Assembly (NCBI GenBank): GCA_963575645.1
Contig: OY754466.1
Location: 37,790,001-37,854,000, forward strand
Length of the DNA stretch: 64,000 nucleotides
From: Xanthostigma xanthostigma
Taxonomy: Eukaryota > Arthropoda > Insecta > Raphidioptera > Raphidiidae
Direction of reading: 5' to 3'
Position 1 is the first letter of the stretch. Every line of letters starts with the position of its first letter. This document shows, in pieces, positions 50,430-62,181 of the stretch. A model generated the notes under the pieces. That model ran no database searches. It was not told the DNA's origin and saw only the letters and a list, made by a program, of their open reading frames with translations. Both the position numbers and the translations under genes were made by a program.

Positions 50430-51753
50430 TAGTTAGGTACGTGGTGACAAAAGTGCCTTGCAACTCCCAAACGGATGATAAGCACGTTTTTGTATAGTTC
50501 GAGTGTCGTTCTCGAAATCCATGTTGTCGAGTAGGGGTCTGGCGTCCGGCGTTGAGCGGCTATAGTATTTTTTCCGAATTTTGCCCAGCGGTTCCAAAAA
50601 TCATTTCCCAAACGGATGAAAATTACTGGAGGGCATCTACGCAAACCCTCAATTACCGGAAAAATATTTTCATCCGATTTGATATTTGCAAAGAGCTCTT
50701 CCAGAAGCTCTAAAAAAAATGGAAAAAAGGGGGGGAAAATAATTTCCTCATTTGAACTTGAAATTTGGCAGGGAGATATAGTTCGTGTCTGAGAATATGT
50801 AAAAAAATTTTTTTTGCTCTATGTATCGCGATCGCTTTGTAACAATTTTCCAAAATTTAAATGTGCCAAATTTGATAAAGTAATTCCCAAATGGATGAAA
50901 ATTTGCCCACAGGTTCTTTGACACCTACAGAACGTCGAAAAATTATTTTCATCCAAAGGTCAAGTCCAGATCATCCATAATAATGCTCTGATATATTCAT
51001 TATCACGGGAAACTGCAGGATCTGAATGTTCAATCTTTAATGTGGAAAGGCCGATTACAATCAAATTGTGTATTATTATCCTAAACATTGATGAGACTAT
51101 TTTCCTCTGATTTGACGATTATGAAGGGAACACTCCGACTTTTGGACCGTGTGAACGCTCCAAGCGCATACTTCATCCACAAATTAGCTAGTATCTCTTT
51201 ACTAGCGTTTGACTCGCTTTGCTCGTGAATTAAATTTGGTTATTATATAGGCCGATTGATACCAAAGTATATATGTATAGCCACATATTATCAGAAAATT
51301 TACGGAGAACTCGGGGATCAAAATCACGCGCGCTGGCGGGGTTTTTTGTTATTTGGCATAGTTTAGCCAGGCGCATTTTGGATGAAAACTTTTTTTTCTA
51401 ATAACATAAATAATAACCATTCATATCAGTCCGGTTGCATGCATGCGGCTGATGATTTTTTTCATTTCGGAGTCTGGGTCCATTTAATTGTACTGCAGGC
51501 TACGGCAAGGATCAAATCGGATGAAAATATTTTTCCGGTAATTGGGGGTTTGCGTAGATGCCCTCCAGTAATTTTCATCCGTTTGGGAAATGATTTTTGG
51601 AACCGCTGGGCAAAATTCGGAAAAAATACTATAGCCGCTCAACGCCGGATGCCAGACCCCTACTCAACAACACGAATTTCGAGAACGACACTCGAACTAT
51701 ACAAAAACGTGCTTGGGAGTTGCAAGGCACTTTTGTCACCGCGGCCCTAACTA
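50430..51753. mobile_element. Foldback element with GGATGAAAAT subterminal repeats
   Basis: Arms of about 255 bp (about 50430-50685 and 51505-51753) are reverse complements. The outer ends are TAGTTAGG and CCTAACTA. The motif GGATGAAAAT or its complement occurs at least six times in the arms and the middle of about 820 bp. ORFs in the two arms mirror each other. No transposase is seen. The flanking triplets are CAA (left) and TAA (right), a near-match. Confidence 0.7.
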
Positions 51754-53096
51754 TAAACTTAGCAGTTGTAGACCAAGTGAAGTGTGCTGAAAGGAAATAC
51801 ATATTTTTGGCGACTAGAGTAGTTAAATATATTGACAGTAAATAAAACCTCAATCACATACGTAGTCAAACATTATTTAGTAAATATAACCTATAGAATA
51901 ATCAGAGAGAAATTGACACTCTTCCTACAGTAGCGCCATCTTAATTTCACTCTTTTTGACGGACACTTTTCATACACAGAGATTGTTCTCTTTACCCTCT
52001 ATTCTCCATAATTCCAACGACATATAATAAATGTCGCGCATCCTCAAATCACAAGTAAAACGTTTTCGCCCCTTGGAAATTTCGGATTTGTCAACGTTAG
52101 TCAGTGTTGTTATAATCATTTTTTGGTGTCTATTTGCAGTTGCAGGGTTGTAAATATTTAACGTTGTTCATTTAATGCACCTATTACAAAAAGCGCTATG
52201 TGTTACTCAAGCGAAATTAGCGATTGTGATTCGGGCGGTTGCCGCTCTCGTTGCGCTCTGACTAGCAAACGTCACCCTTGTTCGCAATCGCCAATTTCCT
52301 GCCCTCGTACGTTAATATACTATTTAAAATTCACATAATATTTTTCTTTTTTTTTTGCTTATAATTTTTAAATATACTAACAGTCATATGTTCAACAACA
52401 ACAGTAAAAATGTTCATTTCAACATGGTATAGCGTAACTGTTACCCTACAAAACGGGGTCTGTGAAAATATTTCTAGAAAATTTAGTGCTTTATAAGACG
52501 CCTTTTGACTTTTTAACGTGAAGTCAGCAGTTTATGAAAACATTTTCAAAAATCATTTTTGGAAACTTTGATGCGCTGTGACTCGTAAACGGTTAGTTCT
52601 ACTAAAGTGACTCTCTGAAAGATTTTGTACAGAATTTAGTGCTGGATAAAAAATGTCTTCACACTTTTTGCCGTACCATGAACGGTTCACGAGATATTCG
52701 CATTTAAAGTTTGCTCAGACCCGCCAATTTGGGAAAATATATTTACGCCATTTTTTCATTGCAATCCACTTTTCTTACACTTTGTCACGATTTTTTTTCA
52801 AATTTAAGACAGCTACTATGCCATCACAGAAATCAACAGCTTCTCTTGTATCTACACCACTCTTTGAACATATTCTGGTAATATTGTATTTGAGAATTGC
52901 ATACTAAATGAAAATATAACAACCATAATAAATAAATAAATATCATTAATACTATTTATACTGCAGTGGCACAAAATATCAAACACTAAAATAATTAAAC
53001 TCTTTTAATTCTGGCATCATATAACTTATACTTTATTGAAATGTGCTTCTGTTCACCTATCCATAACAACATTAAACTTTATCTTACTGTTGCTAA
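51754..53096. other. Intergenic DNA with one dispersed repeat copy
   Basis: No gene was found. The repeat at 52196-52310 has an inverted relative at 60703-60812. ORFs here lack recognisable motifs. Confidence 0.4.
52196..52310 (+). repeat. Dispersed repeat, copy 1
   Basis: TGTTACTCAAGCGAAATTAG, then ATTGTGATTCGGG, then TAGCAAACGTCACCCTTGTT, then AATCGCCAATTT. The reverse complement of 60703-60812 carries the same blocks in the same order at about 75-80 percent by eye. The family is unknown. Confidence 0.6.
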
Positions 53097-53781
53097 TAGT
53101 CCATTGAAATGTTTTGGGCTAAAATTATATTTGTCAGAGGACGAAATTTTATTTTTTAAATACCAAGAAGGGGTTAGTGTAAAGTTAAATTCAAGTTTGT
53201 GGGGTCACAACCCTTGTCCCACGGCCGCCATCTTGGAAAAAGGGGTGCAAGTGGTTCCCATGGTTTATCTCACGAACTATAGGTCTCACAAAAAAAAATT
53301 TTATACATTTTTTGTAAAAAATATAATTTCCTACAACTTTTGTTCAGTAACTTTTTGTGGTAGTATTCCCAAGAGGCTTAATCCACGGTCATTTTCGAAA
53401 TGACATAATTACTCTGTCCTCGCTTTTTTTGATGGACCAGGCTGCGGCTCAGGATCTTGTATATGAAAGCCAACATTGTATACATTTACAGGATCTTGTT
53501 GACCTTGTATAGGATCTACAACAAAAAGTTACTGAACAAAAGTTGTAGGAAATTATATTTTTTACAAAAAATGTATAAATTTTTTTTTTGTGAGACCTAT
53601 AGTTCGTGAGATAAATCATGGAAACCACTTGCACCCCTTTTTACAAGATGGCGGCCGTGGGGCAAGGGTTGTGACCCCACAAACTTCAATTTAACTTTAC
53701 ACCAACCCCTTCTTGATATCTAAAAAATAAAATTGCGTCCTCTGACAAATGTAATTTCGAATGTAACTTTTCAATGGACTA
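53097..53781. mobile_element. Foldback element with 3-bp TAA duplication
   Basis: Arms of about 265 bp (53097-53362 and about 53517-53781) are reverse complements, and the ends are TAGTCCATTG and CAATGGACTA. TAA lies directly outside both ends (53094-53096 and 53782-53784). Both arms carry a GATGGCGGCCGTGG-type block in opposite orientation. No transposase is present. Confidence 0.75.
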
Positions 53782-53784
53782 TAA

Positions 53785-54840
53785 GTTTCTCTTAATTTAG
53801 GGACATTTTTTTATGTATCTAGAGCGTAAATGCAGTTATTTATGCGAGAGGTGACATTATGTTAAAAACAAGTCATAGTGGGTTTAACAGTCACTCGAGT
53901 CATAATATCATACGTTTGAGATAAATACACTTTACATGTACCTATAGCTTATTACTTGGGAAAGGTGTGCACTGTACCTCTATAATAACTGGGCAGCTCG
54001 GCTTCACCCGAGTGAACAATGGATTGAATTTGTTGAACGAATTTGAATACGGTTTCGATATCTTATTTCTGGTGGAAAGTTTGGATGTAATAATCTAATG
54101 CAATAATGTACAGGCTCTTTATATTATTTTACTAAACAGGAATAATTTTGGTTTCCGAAAAAATGAAGTACTCCAATCAGTTCCAGCCTAGAGCAACCGT
54201 TCTATTACCTGACAACTGTTTTTAGTCTTCTTCAGTTTCTCTTTACCAATTTATTATTATTCTATAACTCACGATTATTAGAGGAGATATCTGGAACTGG
54301 TATGATCAAAAAAATTGCAACGTAACATACTGGGAAATATCAATTATCATTTTTATGAAAACATAAGTATTTTCCGTTAGAGCAAATTAATAGTGTCCTA
54401 CCAAAACTAGTTTTTACAAACCAAACCGAATGTCGGTTTCAGTTTCAGTTACTTCGACGACAATTCTAGTGTCTATTTTTTAAGCTTTTGTTCGTTTTAG
54501 CCATACCAAATAATGTGTTTGTGTTCATAAAAGCAATTATTTGATAAACGCACGACAGCGAACAGTTAGCACGGGCGCGAGGGGAATCCGAAAGTGATAC
54601 TGACACTCTTCGTCGCCGCTCCACTACGCCGATCGCTCCCGAACGCCGCACGTAAGCTCACGAACCTAGTTATGGTTTCAATCCAGTTTCGGCAGATTTT
54701 CTGTCGACACTGAAACTAAACCGAATCTCCAATTTAACGCTGAAACTCACCGAAACCAAAAGTTCGGTCGCACACTACAAATTAAGACCATAAGATGAAC
54801 ACCTTTAACGAAACTGAGATTAATCTGCCTTCATTTCACA
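53785..54840. other. Intergenic DNA without a recognised gene
   Basis: Around 54430-54770 there are several GGTTTCAGTTTCAG and CTGAAACTAAACCG-type motifs in both orientations. They may be the remains of an element, but no clear ends can be set. Confidence 0.35.
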
Positions 54841-55417
54841 TACAGTATGTAAACGCGTAAGGTGCACATACGGAAATTAGCATTGACAAAAAATACTTGG
54901 ATCAGAGTTAGCCACGACTGCATTAATTGTTATTTCTATTGAATTATCGTGGTAATCTTGAGGATTTCTATTTTATTTTGATTTATTTTTATTTTACTTG
55001 GCTTTTTTAATAATAAAAAGCTCTTATAAATCATTATTTTAAATTTTTTGTACAACAATAAAACAAAAAAACAACTCCATCTGTTTGGAAACATTTCATT
55101 CAAGAATTGTCTGACTGGTATGACGTATGCGCGTTGGTAAATCAGTGACCCAATGTATTTATGTTCAACATAAATAGGCGGAGATATTTGATCTCGCATC
55201 ATATTTAAGTATTTTTGGGAATTTAATGTCCCATTAATAAAAAAAGTCCGATTATGTTGTAATCATTTGAATATTTTCTTCAATAGTATACACATTCATT
55301 TTGCAAAAGAATATTATCTGTCAAATTGAAAATCAAGATTTCAAGGCTCACTCTGATCCAGTCATTTTTTCCCAATGATAATTTTCCTATGTGCACCTTA
55401 CGTGTTTACATACTGTA
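54841..55417. mobile_element. Tc1/mariner-like non-autonomous element
   Basis: Inverted repeats of about 70 bp begin TACAGTATGTAAACGCGTAA (54841) and end with the near-complement (55417, TTTACATACTGTA). If TA is the duplicated target, the element proper starts CAGTATG, as Tc1-like ends do. Each arm continues through GGTGCACATA and ACTTGGATCAGAGT-type blocks. The interior of about 440 bp is AT rich with no transposase. Confidence 0.7.
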
Positions 55418-55553
55418 TAAGTACTCTGTTTTTGAACTAATTCCAGAAAATCTTACATTATTTTACATTTTCACTCTTACAAGTTATAATTCAAAAAGCT
55501 ATTGCACTACTTTAAATGATTTTATTCCACTCAACAAAGTATATTACTCACCA

Positions 55554-58421
55554 CTAATTGCCTTCATTGTTTTTATAAACCAAAAGAAATAACGCTTCAG
55601 CGATTTTTGCCGACGTTGACGCTTGAGCTTCCATTGCATCGGCCATCCTTTTTGTATCGGAGCGAATATCAGCCAGAATATTTACTATGTCCGGATGTTG
55701 CTGTTTTTCAGTTTCTAGATTTTCACAACTGTTGGAATGTTTTATCACCTCGGCCGGATCGAGTTGGTATTCATGAATGCTGCTTTCTTCCGCTTCTTGA
55801 GACAAGGTGTAATCGGAAGGCGACTGTAAATAATCTTCGGATGGCGACGGGTCTCGTAGAGGCGAATATCTTTGTAATTTATTGGACATCATACTATCGT
55901 AATCCGAAAAGTCTGATGAACGTTTAAATGTATTCAGATGACTGATGTTATCCGAAGTAGACGTTGGCAGTTGACTAGTATCGTAATCGTATGATCCATT
56001 CTACAATTATAAAACCGAATATCACTAGAGTGACCAGTTTTAGAAATTATAGATATGTTATGCTCAAAGATCGAAAACGCTCAGTGAGCGGAAAAATAGC
56101 TCACAACGCGTTGTGGTCACAGTAAAACATCCACATGGCGAAATTCGTGTTATGGCTCTAATGAAAACGCGCACGACGCGTTGTGGCAATCACAGAAAGA
56201 CCAAATAGCGAAATTCGTGTCGTGGCTGACATGCTATTCGATCTCAACGCGTTGTGGCAATGAAGAAAAGCCATGACGCGTTCTGAGCATTCATTGTTTT
56301 AACCATATCACGACGGACAGGTTGTAACTTGTGTTAAATATTTTTATTACTTGAAAGAATTTTAAATTGTCATAAAAAATTAAAATCCCTAATTATTTTA
56401 AGTGAATTATAAGTAATTTACAAATGATTAATATTTTGTGTTCAGTAATTTATTACTTAATACGTTGATTTTTTTAAATATAAAGTAATAATGACAAACA
56501 CGTTATGCAGTGATTTTATAAAATAAAAAATATTTCCTAAGGACATCTACCAAAACGTTTCCAGCCTAGGCCTAGTAGGATCCATATCGGAAAGTAGTGT
56601 GCGTCGTAATCAAATAATATTCCATACGCATCATGGCTTTTATTCATTGCCACAACGCGTTGAGATCGAATAACATGTCAGCCACGACACGAACTTCGCT
56701 ATTTGATCTTTCTGTGATTGCCACAACGCGTCGTGCGCGTTTTCATTAGAGCCATAACACGAATTTCGCCATGTGGATGTTTTACTGTGACCACAACGCG
56801 TTGTGAGCTATTTTTCCGCTCACTGAGACAGCAATACATGTATAAGTGTACATACGAGTGAGTAACTAGCACGAAAGATATCGCGACAATGTCGCAGTTG
56901 AACAATAATTAAATCTTTCAATTTCATTGGTTATTTGTCAAAAGCATGAAGTATGTAACCAGGAGACTTAGCTCGAGCATAGCGGTTGACCAATATCTGT
57001 CGCATGAACCAATATGGCGTCAGCTACTGAGTAACACACACACGTTCATGGCTTACATGTGCGTAGTATCTGTGAAGTTAAACAACTTTGGTAACTATGG
57101 CGAAAACAGGTGGAAAGAACCAAAGTCTTCCCAGGTAATGATAACAGCGCCATCACGCGTGCGCCAGAAAACGGTTCGTCTCGAAACACGGTGTAAGTAC
57201 TTAATAAAGTTCTTACTTTAAAATAAATAAAACACTAAGACTTGAACTCAAAAGATTTGTAATGAATTGTTTTTTCAAGATCTATTAATTGAATTGATTT
57301 TTTCCAAATTTATAACAACATTCTTTTTTCCAGCGTAGCTAAGGAAAACTAATTTTGACAATATTACAAAAAAGAGAGAGAGAGTTAATGTAACAAAGCT
57401 TGCTACAACGGCAAGCTAGGTCTCCTGGTTCCAGACTTCATGGTCAAAAATAAACGGTAATTTTGGTAAAAATGTTTATAAACTCTGTACTCTATGGGTG
57501 CGCTGTTGTCAATTAAATGTGAACACGCATTTTATAAAATATTCTGTTTGATACGTTTCGGCAATAATTATTTTTTTCCTCATGATTTCAACGGTGACAA
57601 TAGATGAAATTTTGAACAAAGCTTCTTAAATATGTGACTAGCATATTCTAAAAATTACGATTTTTTCAGGATGTTTTACTTAAACTATGAATACGCGATT
57701 TTCCAATATTAGAGCTCAAGTTAATTTCATAACTTTAAATTTTTTAAACGAGTTAGTGAACCGTTCTGAAATGTTGGGTACTTATTACAAATATATTAAG
57801 GAATGAGTTGACAAAATTTCATTCATTTCTCGGTGATTTGAGATACCCCTCATACATCCGTAAATAACTTATCGATGCAATTTCTATTGTATCAACTTAC
57901 AATATATGCTAAATTGTCATTCTTTCCGTTCTCTTCTTCTGAAAAATGCCACCCACAAAGTAGCATCATTCTCTGTTCTAAAGGTGTCAGGGATTTTTGA
58001 CGACCACTCTTGCTACCGTTGTATAATTGCATTTCACGACACTTTTTCTTTGATGCGTATTTAAAGTCCGTCCATGCCTAAAAACAGAATACAAGAGCAT
58101 CTTTATTGAGAACCTAAGTAGCTATAATAAAACACGATTATTATTTAAATAGATGACGTGGTACTTAAAAGATAAATACAAATACTTCAGAAGGTACTTG
58201 ATTATTAAATAAAAAATTACTTTGTGCCATTTTTCAGGTGATTTGGTTCCTGAGCCAGCAGCATTTAATTTTTCCGATAACTGCGCCCATAAATCCGATT
58301 TCCAGCCTTTTAAACCTCCGCTGCCTATGCTCCTTTCAGGTATCATCTGTGGATTTTTTTCCATGAAATCTACCATCATTTCAAAATGCACACCTGCAGC
58401 TCTGAAATCCTTTACAGCCAT
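55554..58421 (-). CDS. Zeste-type Myb/SANT-like DNA-binding protein (three exons)
   Basis: Exons on the minus strand: 58421-58221 (start ATG), 58077-57901 and 56000-55554 (stop). All are in phase 0 with GT/AG introns (GTAATT, TTTTTAG; GTAAGT, ATTGTAG), giving 274 residues. Residues 10-90 form a Myb/SANT-like domain of the kind found in Drosophila zeste and many insect proteins: FEMMVDFMEKNPQM, GLKGWKSDLWAQLSEKLNA and KWHKAWTDFKYASKKK, with the spaced Trp residues and basic third helix expected for DNA binding. A linker of about 130 residues is serine and aspartate rich (YSPLRDPSPSED). The C-terminal helix (ILADIRSDTKRMADAMEA to IAEAL) may form a coiled coil for self-association. An acceptor lies 8 bp before the ATG, so a 5' noncoding exon is likely further right. 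It could be a host regulator or a domesticated transposon-linked Myb protein; which one is not decided. Confidence 0.82.
56080..56827. mobile_element. Foldback element rich in ACGCGTTGTG palindromes
   Basis: Arms at about 56080-56278 and 56628-56827 are reverse complements, with ends CTCAGTGAGCGG and CCGCTCACTGAG. Each arm contains three spaced copies of CACAACGCGTTGTG or close variants, itself a perfect 14-nt palindrome. A middle of about 350 bp is AT rich. It sits in the second intron of the Zeste-type gene. Confidence 0.75.
56945..57442. mobile_element. Non-autonomous element with CATG ends and near-8-bp duplication
   Basis: Inverted repeats of about 31 bp: CATGAAGTATGTAACCAGGA at the left and the near-complement ending TTCATG at the right (27 of 31 match by eye). 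The flanks GTCAAAAG and GTCAAAAA agree at 7 of 8 positions. CATG ends, 31-bp repeats and 8-bp duplications recall P-type elements; the assignment is inference. No transposase is inside. It sits in the same intron as the 56080-56827 element. Confidence 0.65.
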
Positions 58422-58439
58422 TATAGATTCTAAAAATAA

Positions 58440-60702
58440 AGGAGAATTTTTCAGTGAAAGATATATCTTAAAATCTTAACTAAATTACAAGTAACATATA
58501 AACTTTTACATAGATAGGTTAGGTTTTTCCGGTTTCACAACAAATATTTACTCACATGAAAACTACACCTACGAAAGGAATTTAACGTGAAATACTTTCA
58601 AAATCGTAACTCATATTCTGTGATCATTTAATTTTTTTTAAATATAAATTTACCAATCAATAAAATGTCAATAGAGCATTGACATTTCACTTTCTTTGTC
58701 TTTCTCACATATCAAAAGTTAAACCTATTTCACTTTAAACAGTGTTGTCAACGCTTAAAAACTTAAAAACACTAAAAAAGCTGACCGCTATGACGTCACA
58801 GCGGTAAATTTGACAAAATATATTATTTCATAAGGGCTGTCTTCAAAAAAGCATATTATTTTTACCTTTTAAATTGAAACTGAAGTGACAAAAAATTATA
58901 TTTCATTTTGAAAAAATGTATCAATATTTTTCTTAGATATAGTTTTTTAAAACTATCGGTTTTCTTCACGTAAATCTAATTGCTAAATGCTTATATAGGC
59001 AGATCCCATGTAATCAATACAAATAATTAAAATCATTTATTTCGAATTAGATATGCAAATTGTAGGATGTACCAAATAAGCTATTCTCACAGTTGTTGCT
59101 TGTCTATCTGCGTCAGTTTGTTCTGGAGTAACTCAAAAACTACTGAATCGATTTTAATCGGACTTTCAATACAGCGTTTGAAATTATTTATGACTGTGTA
59201 TATCATCCCGCTTCTATCGAACTGGACCAGTAATAAAAAAACCAGCACTAACGCAAGCGAAGTTGTCAAAAGTTAATTTGTCTATACTAAAGAAAACTTT
59301 CTTTAATACGCGGCACAGTTTTTATGCGTAGAACCGGTATACTTTTCAATGTTTCGTTGCTCGCCGCTCTATTAACAGCGAACCGCACTATAATGTTGAG
59401 TCACTCTCTACTATTTTTAAAACCATAGTAATATATTAGCATCAAAAGCTTGTTTTTTGAGGATTTCCTAAAATACCTTATCCAATTTATACAGACTTGT
59501 GGTTGCCTATTAGCCAAAATTCGACCGCAATCCATTAAATTTTTAAGTTTCAACGTTATTGAGGTTCTTTTGTCATTATATGGATTTCTCCTGAATCGAT
59601 TTTACCTGTGTTAATTCGTACACATCGTGATAAAGCATGTATTGTGCACTTTTCCTCATTCAAACGAAGAGAATAAAGCATGTTTCATCACAATGTGTGC
59701 GAATTGACACACTAAAATTGGTAACACGTTATTTTTTTCCTTCCCGTCTTTATATATAGATTATGCCAAGTTCAAGCCAATTTACGCAAGGCTTGGTAAA
59801 TTGGTGAGTTTGCAGAATACCTAGGAAATAGATGTAACACATATTACACATGACAAGTTTATAAGGAGCAACATTTTTAAGAAGAGGGATAAAAAATAAA
59901 AACAATTAACAATTTAAGAAATACACATATATATATTTTCTCTAAAATCAGTCCTTTCGATCAATATCACAATCAATCACATATTTTATTCCGTTCTATA
60001 TTAACAATAAAATACAAATAAAAAAATAATATTATTACTATTTCCATAACTGCCATTGAGAACCGTTTCAAATTGCACTTCTTTAATTATTTGTTAGTAA
60101 CTAAATAAAAATATTTCTAACTATTTCTGACTTTACGCTAAATTGTAGGTATAGAAAATATTGCTCCATAATATTTTATAATAACAGTTATTAGATCTAG
60201 TTCTCAGAGGCAAATTTATAGATTTATTTTAACTATTAACAAAAAAGGTAATTTTTAATAATAATTTCACTCATAATACGTAATTGTATAATTTTACTGT
60301 TAAAAAATTAACCATACCCAATGAGAAAACTCTCATATTTCTATATCAAAAATGTTCCATATAGGTATGCGTATATGGATCTCATATAATGACATATTAT
60401 AATATTAACACGTATGATTAATCTTTTACTGTATTTTAACTACTTAAATTTAAATGATATAATATAATAAAATGTCAAATTGTCAAACTCTGCTTAAAAT
60501 AAATTGTACTTAAGTATGTTTATCATATTAAAATCACTGACTATAAACCGATCGCGAGATGACCATGGTATAACCAAAACTCGAACATAATAAAGTCATA
60601 TTTTCAGTGAAAATTTTAAACTAATGTTACAATCTTTACTGTTATAACGAAAAGCGAAATACACGAGATATTTCGTAATAATACATTGTGTTACAAAGAC
60701 AG
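58440..60702. other. Intergenic DNA, possible upstream region of the Zeste-type gene
   Basis: No exon was recognised. At about 59080-59275 the block GGAGTAACTCAAAAACTACT, followed by GAATCGATTTTAATCGG, resembles a very common class of insect interspersed repeat (from memory). The remainder is AT rich. Confidence 0.4.
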
Positions 60703-60812
60703 AAAATTGGCGATTTTGAACGAGGGTGATGTTTGCTCGCTGTAGTGCAGCGAGGGCATCAATCACCCGAGTCACAATTGTTAATTTCACTCGAGTAGCA
60801 ACACATTTTTTT
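60703..60812 (-). repeat. Dispersed repeat, copy 2 (inverted)
   Basis: The reverse complement gives GTTGCTACTCGAGTGAAATT, ATTGTGACTCGGG, GAGCAAACATCACCCTCGTT and AATCGCCAATTT. These are the same blocks as at 52196-52310, in the same order. Confidence 0.6.
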
Positions 60813-60966
60813 TTAAAGCATCGCGAAGGATGACGCCATTTTTGCGTACATTTGATTCGAAAAGAATTTCCCAAGGAAGAAAATCACTTTACATTTGATC
60901 TGCGCATGCGTGACTTTAATTTTACGTCATTGGCTTGCAAAATCAAACTTTCGACCCCGAAAACAA

Positions 60967-61478
60967 TAGATCGAGAACTGGTGAACTTTTTGGAAGCTGA
61001 TTTAGGCATGGAAGTGACATACTTTATAATGTAGTTTAATCAGTGCAAACAACGAAAATAATATTCTGCGTCACCAAGTCCAGTCGTTTTTAGGGGTAAA
61101 CATCCCCTAAATATTCACTAGTAGGATTGAAAACGTCAACACATTTTGGTAAGACTAAAGTTTTTACAGTATTTCAAATACGCCCTTTCTAAACTGTATT
61201 TAAAAAGTCAGAACAAAATTCCGGTCGGAAAACCCCGGCAGATTGCCTTGAAGGGATGTATAAAGCAGTTCCGACCGGAATTTTGTTCTTGCTTTTTAAA
61301 TACTGCAGTTTAGAAAGGGCGTATTGGAAATACTGAGAAAATTTTAGCCTTGCCAAAATGTGTTGACGTTTTCAACCCTACTATTTAGGGGTTGATTACC
61401 CTAAAAACGACTGCATTATAAAGTATGTCACTTCCATGCCTAAATCAGCTTCCAAAAAGTTCAATAGCTCTTGGACTA
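60967..61478. mobile_element. Foldback element with 3-bp CAA duplication
   Basis: Arms of about 210-265 bp meet near 61240. The outer ends are TAGATCGAGAACT (left) and the complement of TAGTCCAAGAGCT (right). CAA lies directly outside both ends (60964-60966 and 61479-61481). The left arm has about 43 bp (around 61036-61078) absent from the right. The centre contains TTCCGGTCGGAA-type palindromes. No transposase is present. Confidence 0.75.
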
Positions 61479-61624
61479 CAAGTATGTAATGACGCATTTT
61501 GAATGTATGTAGATACTATAACCTTTTTCCTCTATTTTGTCGGACGGCCACGACTACTTAAGCTCAGCGGCGCGGGGGACGTAAGTCATAAATCACAAAA
61601 AAAATGATTGTTAACTTTATAATT

Positions 61625-62095
61625 AATACTAGCTGACCGGTTCGGTTTCGTCCAGGTGCCAATCGCAATTTTAAATTGTGAAAAATAACTCTAATAAATT
61701 AGAGTGATGATGATCCTGTTTAAATGTTGTAAGATTAAAGGATGAATCCTGGTGGCATAGGATCGATGAACTAAGCATTTTTAAATTTTCATTCACTTCC
61801 CGTTAACCGATTTGGCACACATCTGTATTTCCGATGACATTACAATATTTTGTATACAGACACATTCTGAATATGAGCCAAATAGAATTTTTTTTTTAAA
61901 TATCTCGACTCCATGTAGCACCAACTACCGAGTCCCCCCCTTCCCAACAGCAAATTCTTCGTGCGTCCTTGACTATTTTTATTTTTCTGTATTAAATGCG
62001 AGTATTTTTTTTAATTTTCATGGCCATTTTTTCGCAATGATAAACATACTTATTAAAAAAAAAATTAAATTCGGCAAAGCCTTTTAAAAAGATAA
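61625..62095 (+). repeat. Possible degraded interspersed repeat
   Basis: It begins ATACTAGCTGACCGGTTCGG, close to a start shared by a widespread class of insect repeats (ACTAGCTGACCCGGC, from memory). No ORF with recognisable reverse transcriptase is present. The ends are uncertain. Confidence 0.35.
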
Positions 62096-62181
62096 GGTTA
62101 AAAGACGAGCCTGTCGTACGATCATCTACCTACGTTTACTTTATATAATTAATCTCATAGTCAGTGCACTGCACAGAGCTA

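Noticed and set aside
50411-51750. ORFs containing RRCPPVIFIRLGNDFWNRW in both arms
   Set aside because: Caused by the inverted repeat of the foldback element; no transposase motif.
60596-60874. 92-codon minus-strand ORF
   Set aside because: It covers the dispersed repeat copy, and the other copy at 52196 is not open in the matching frame.
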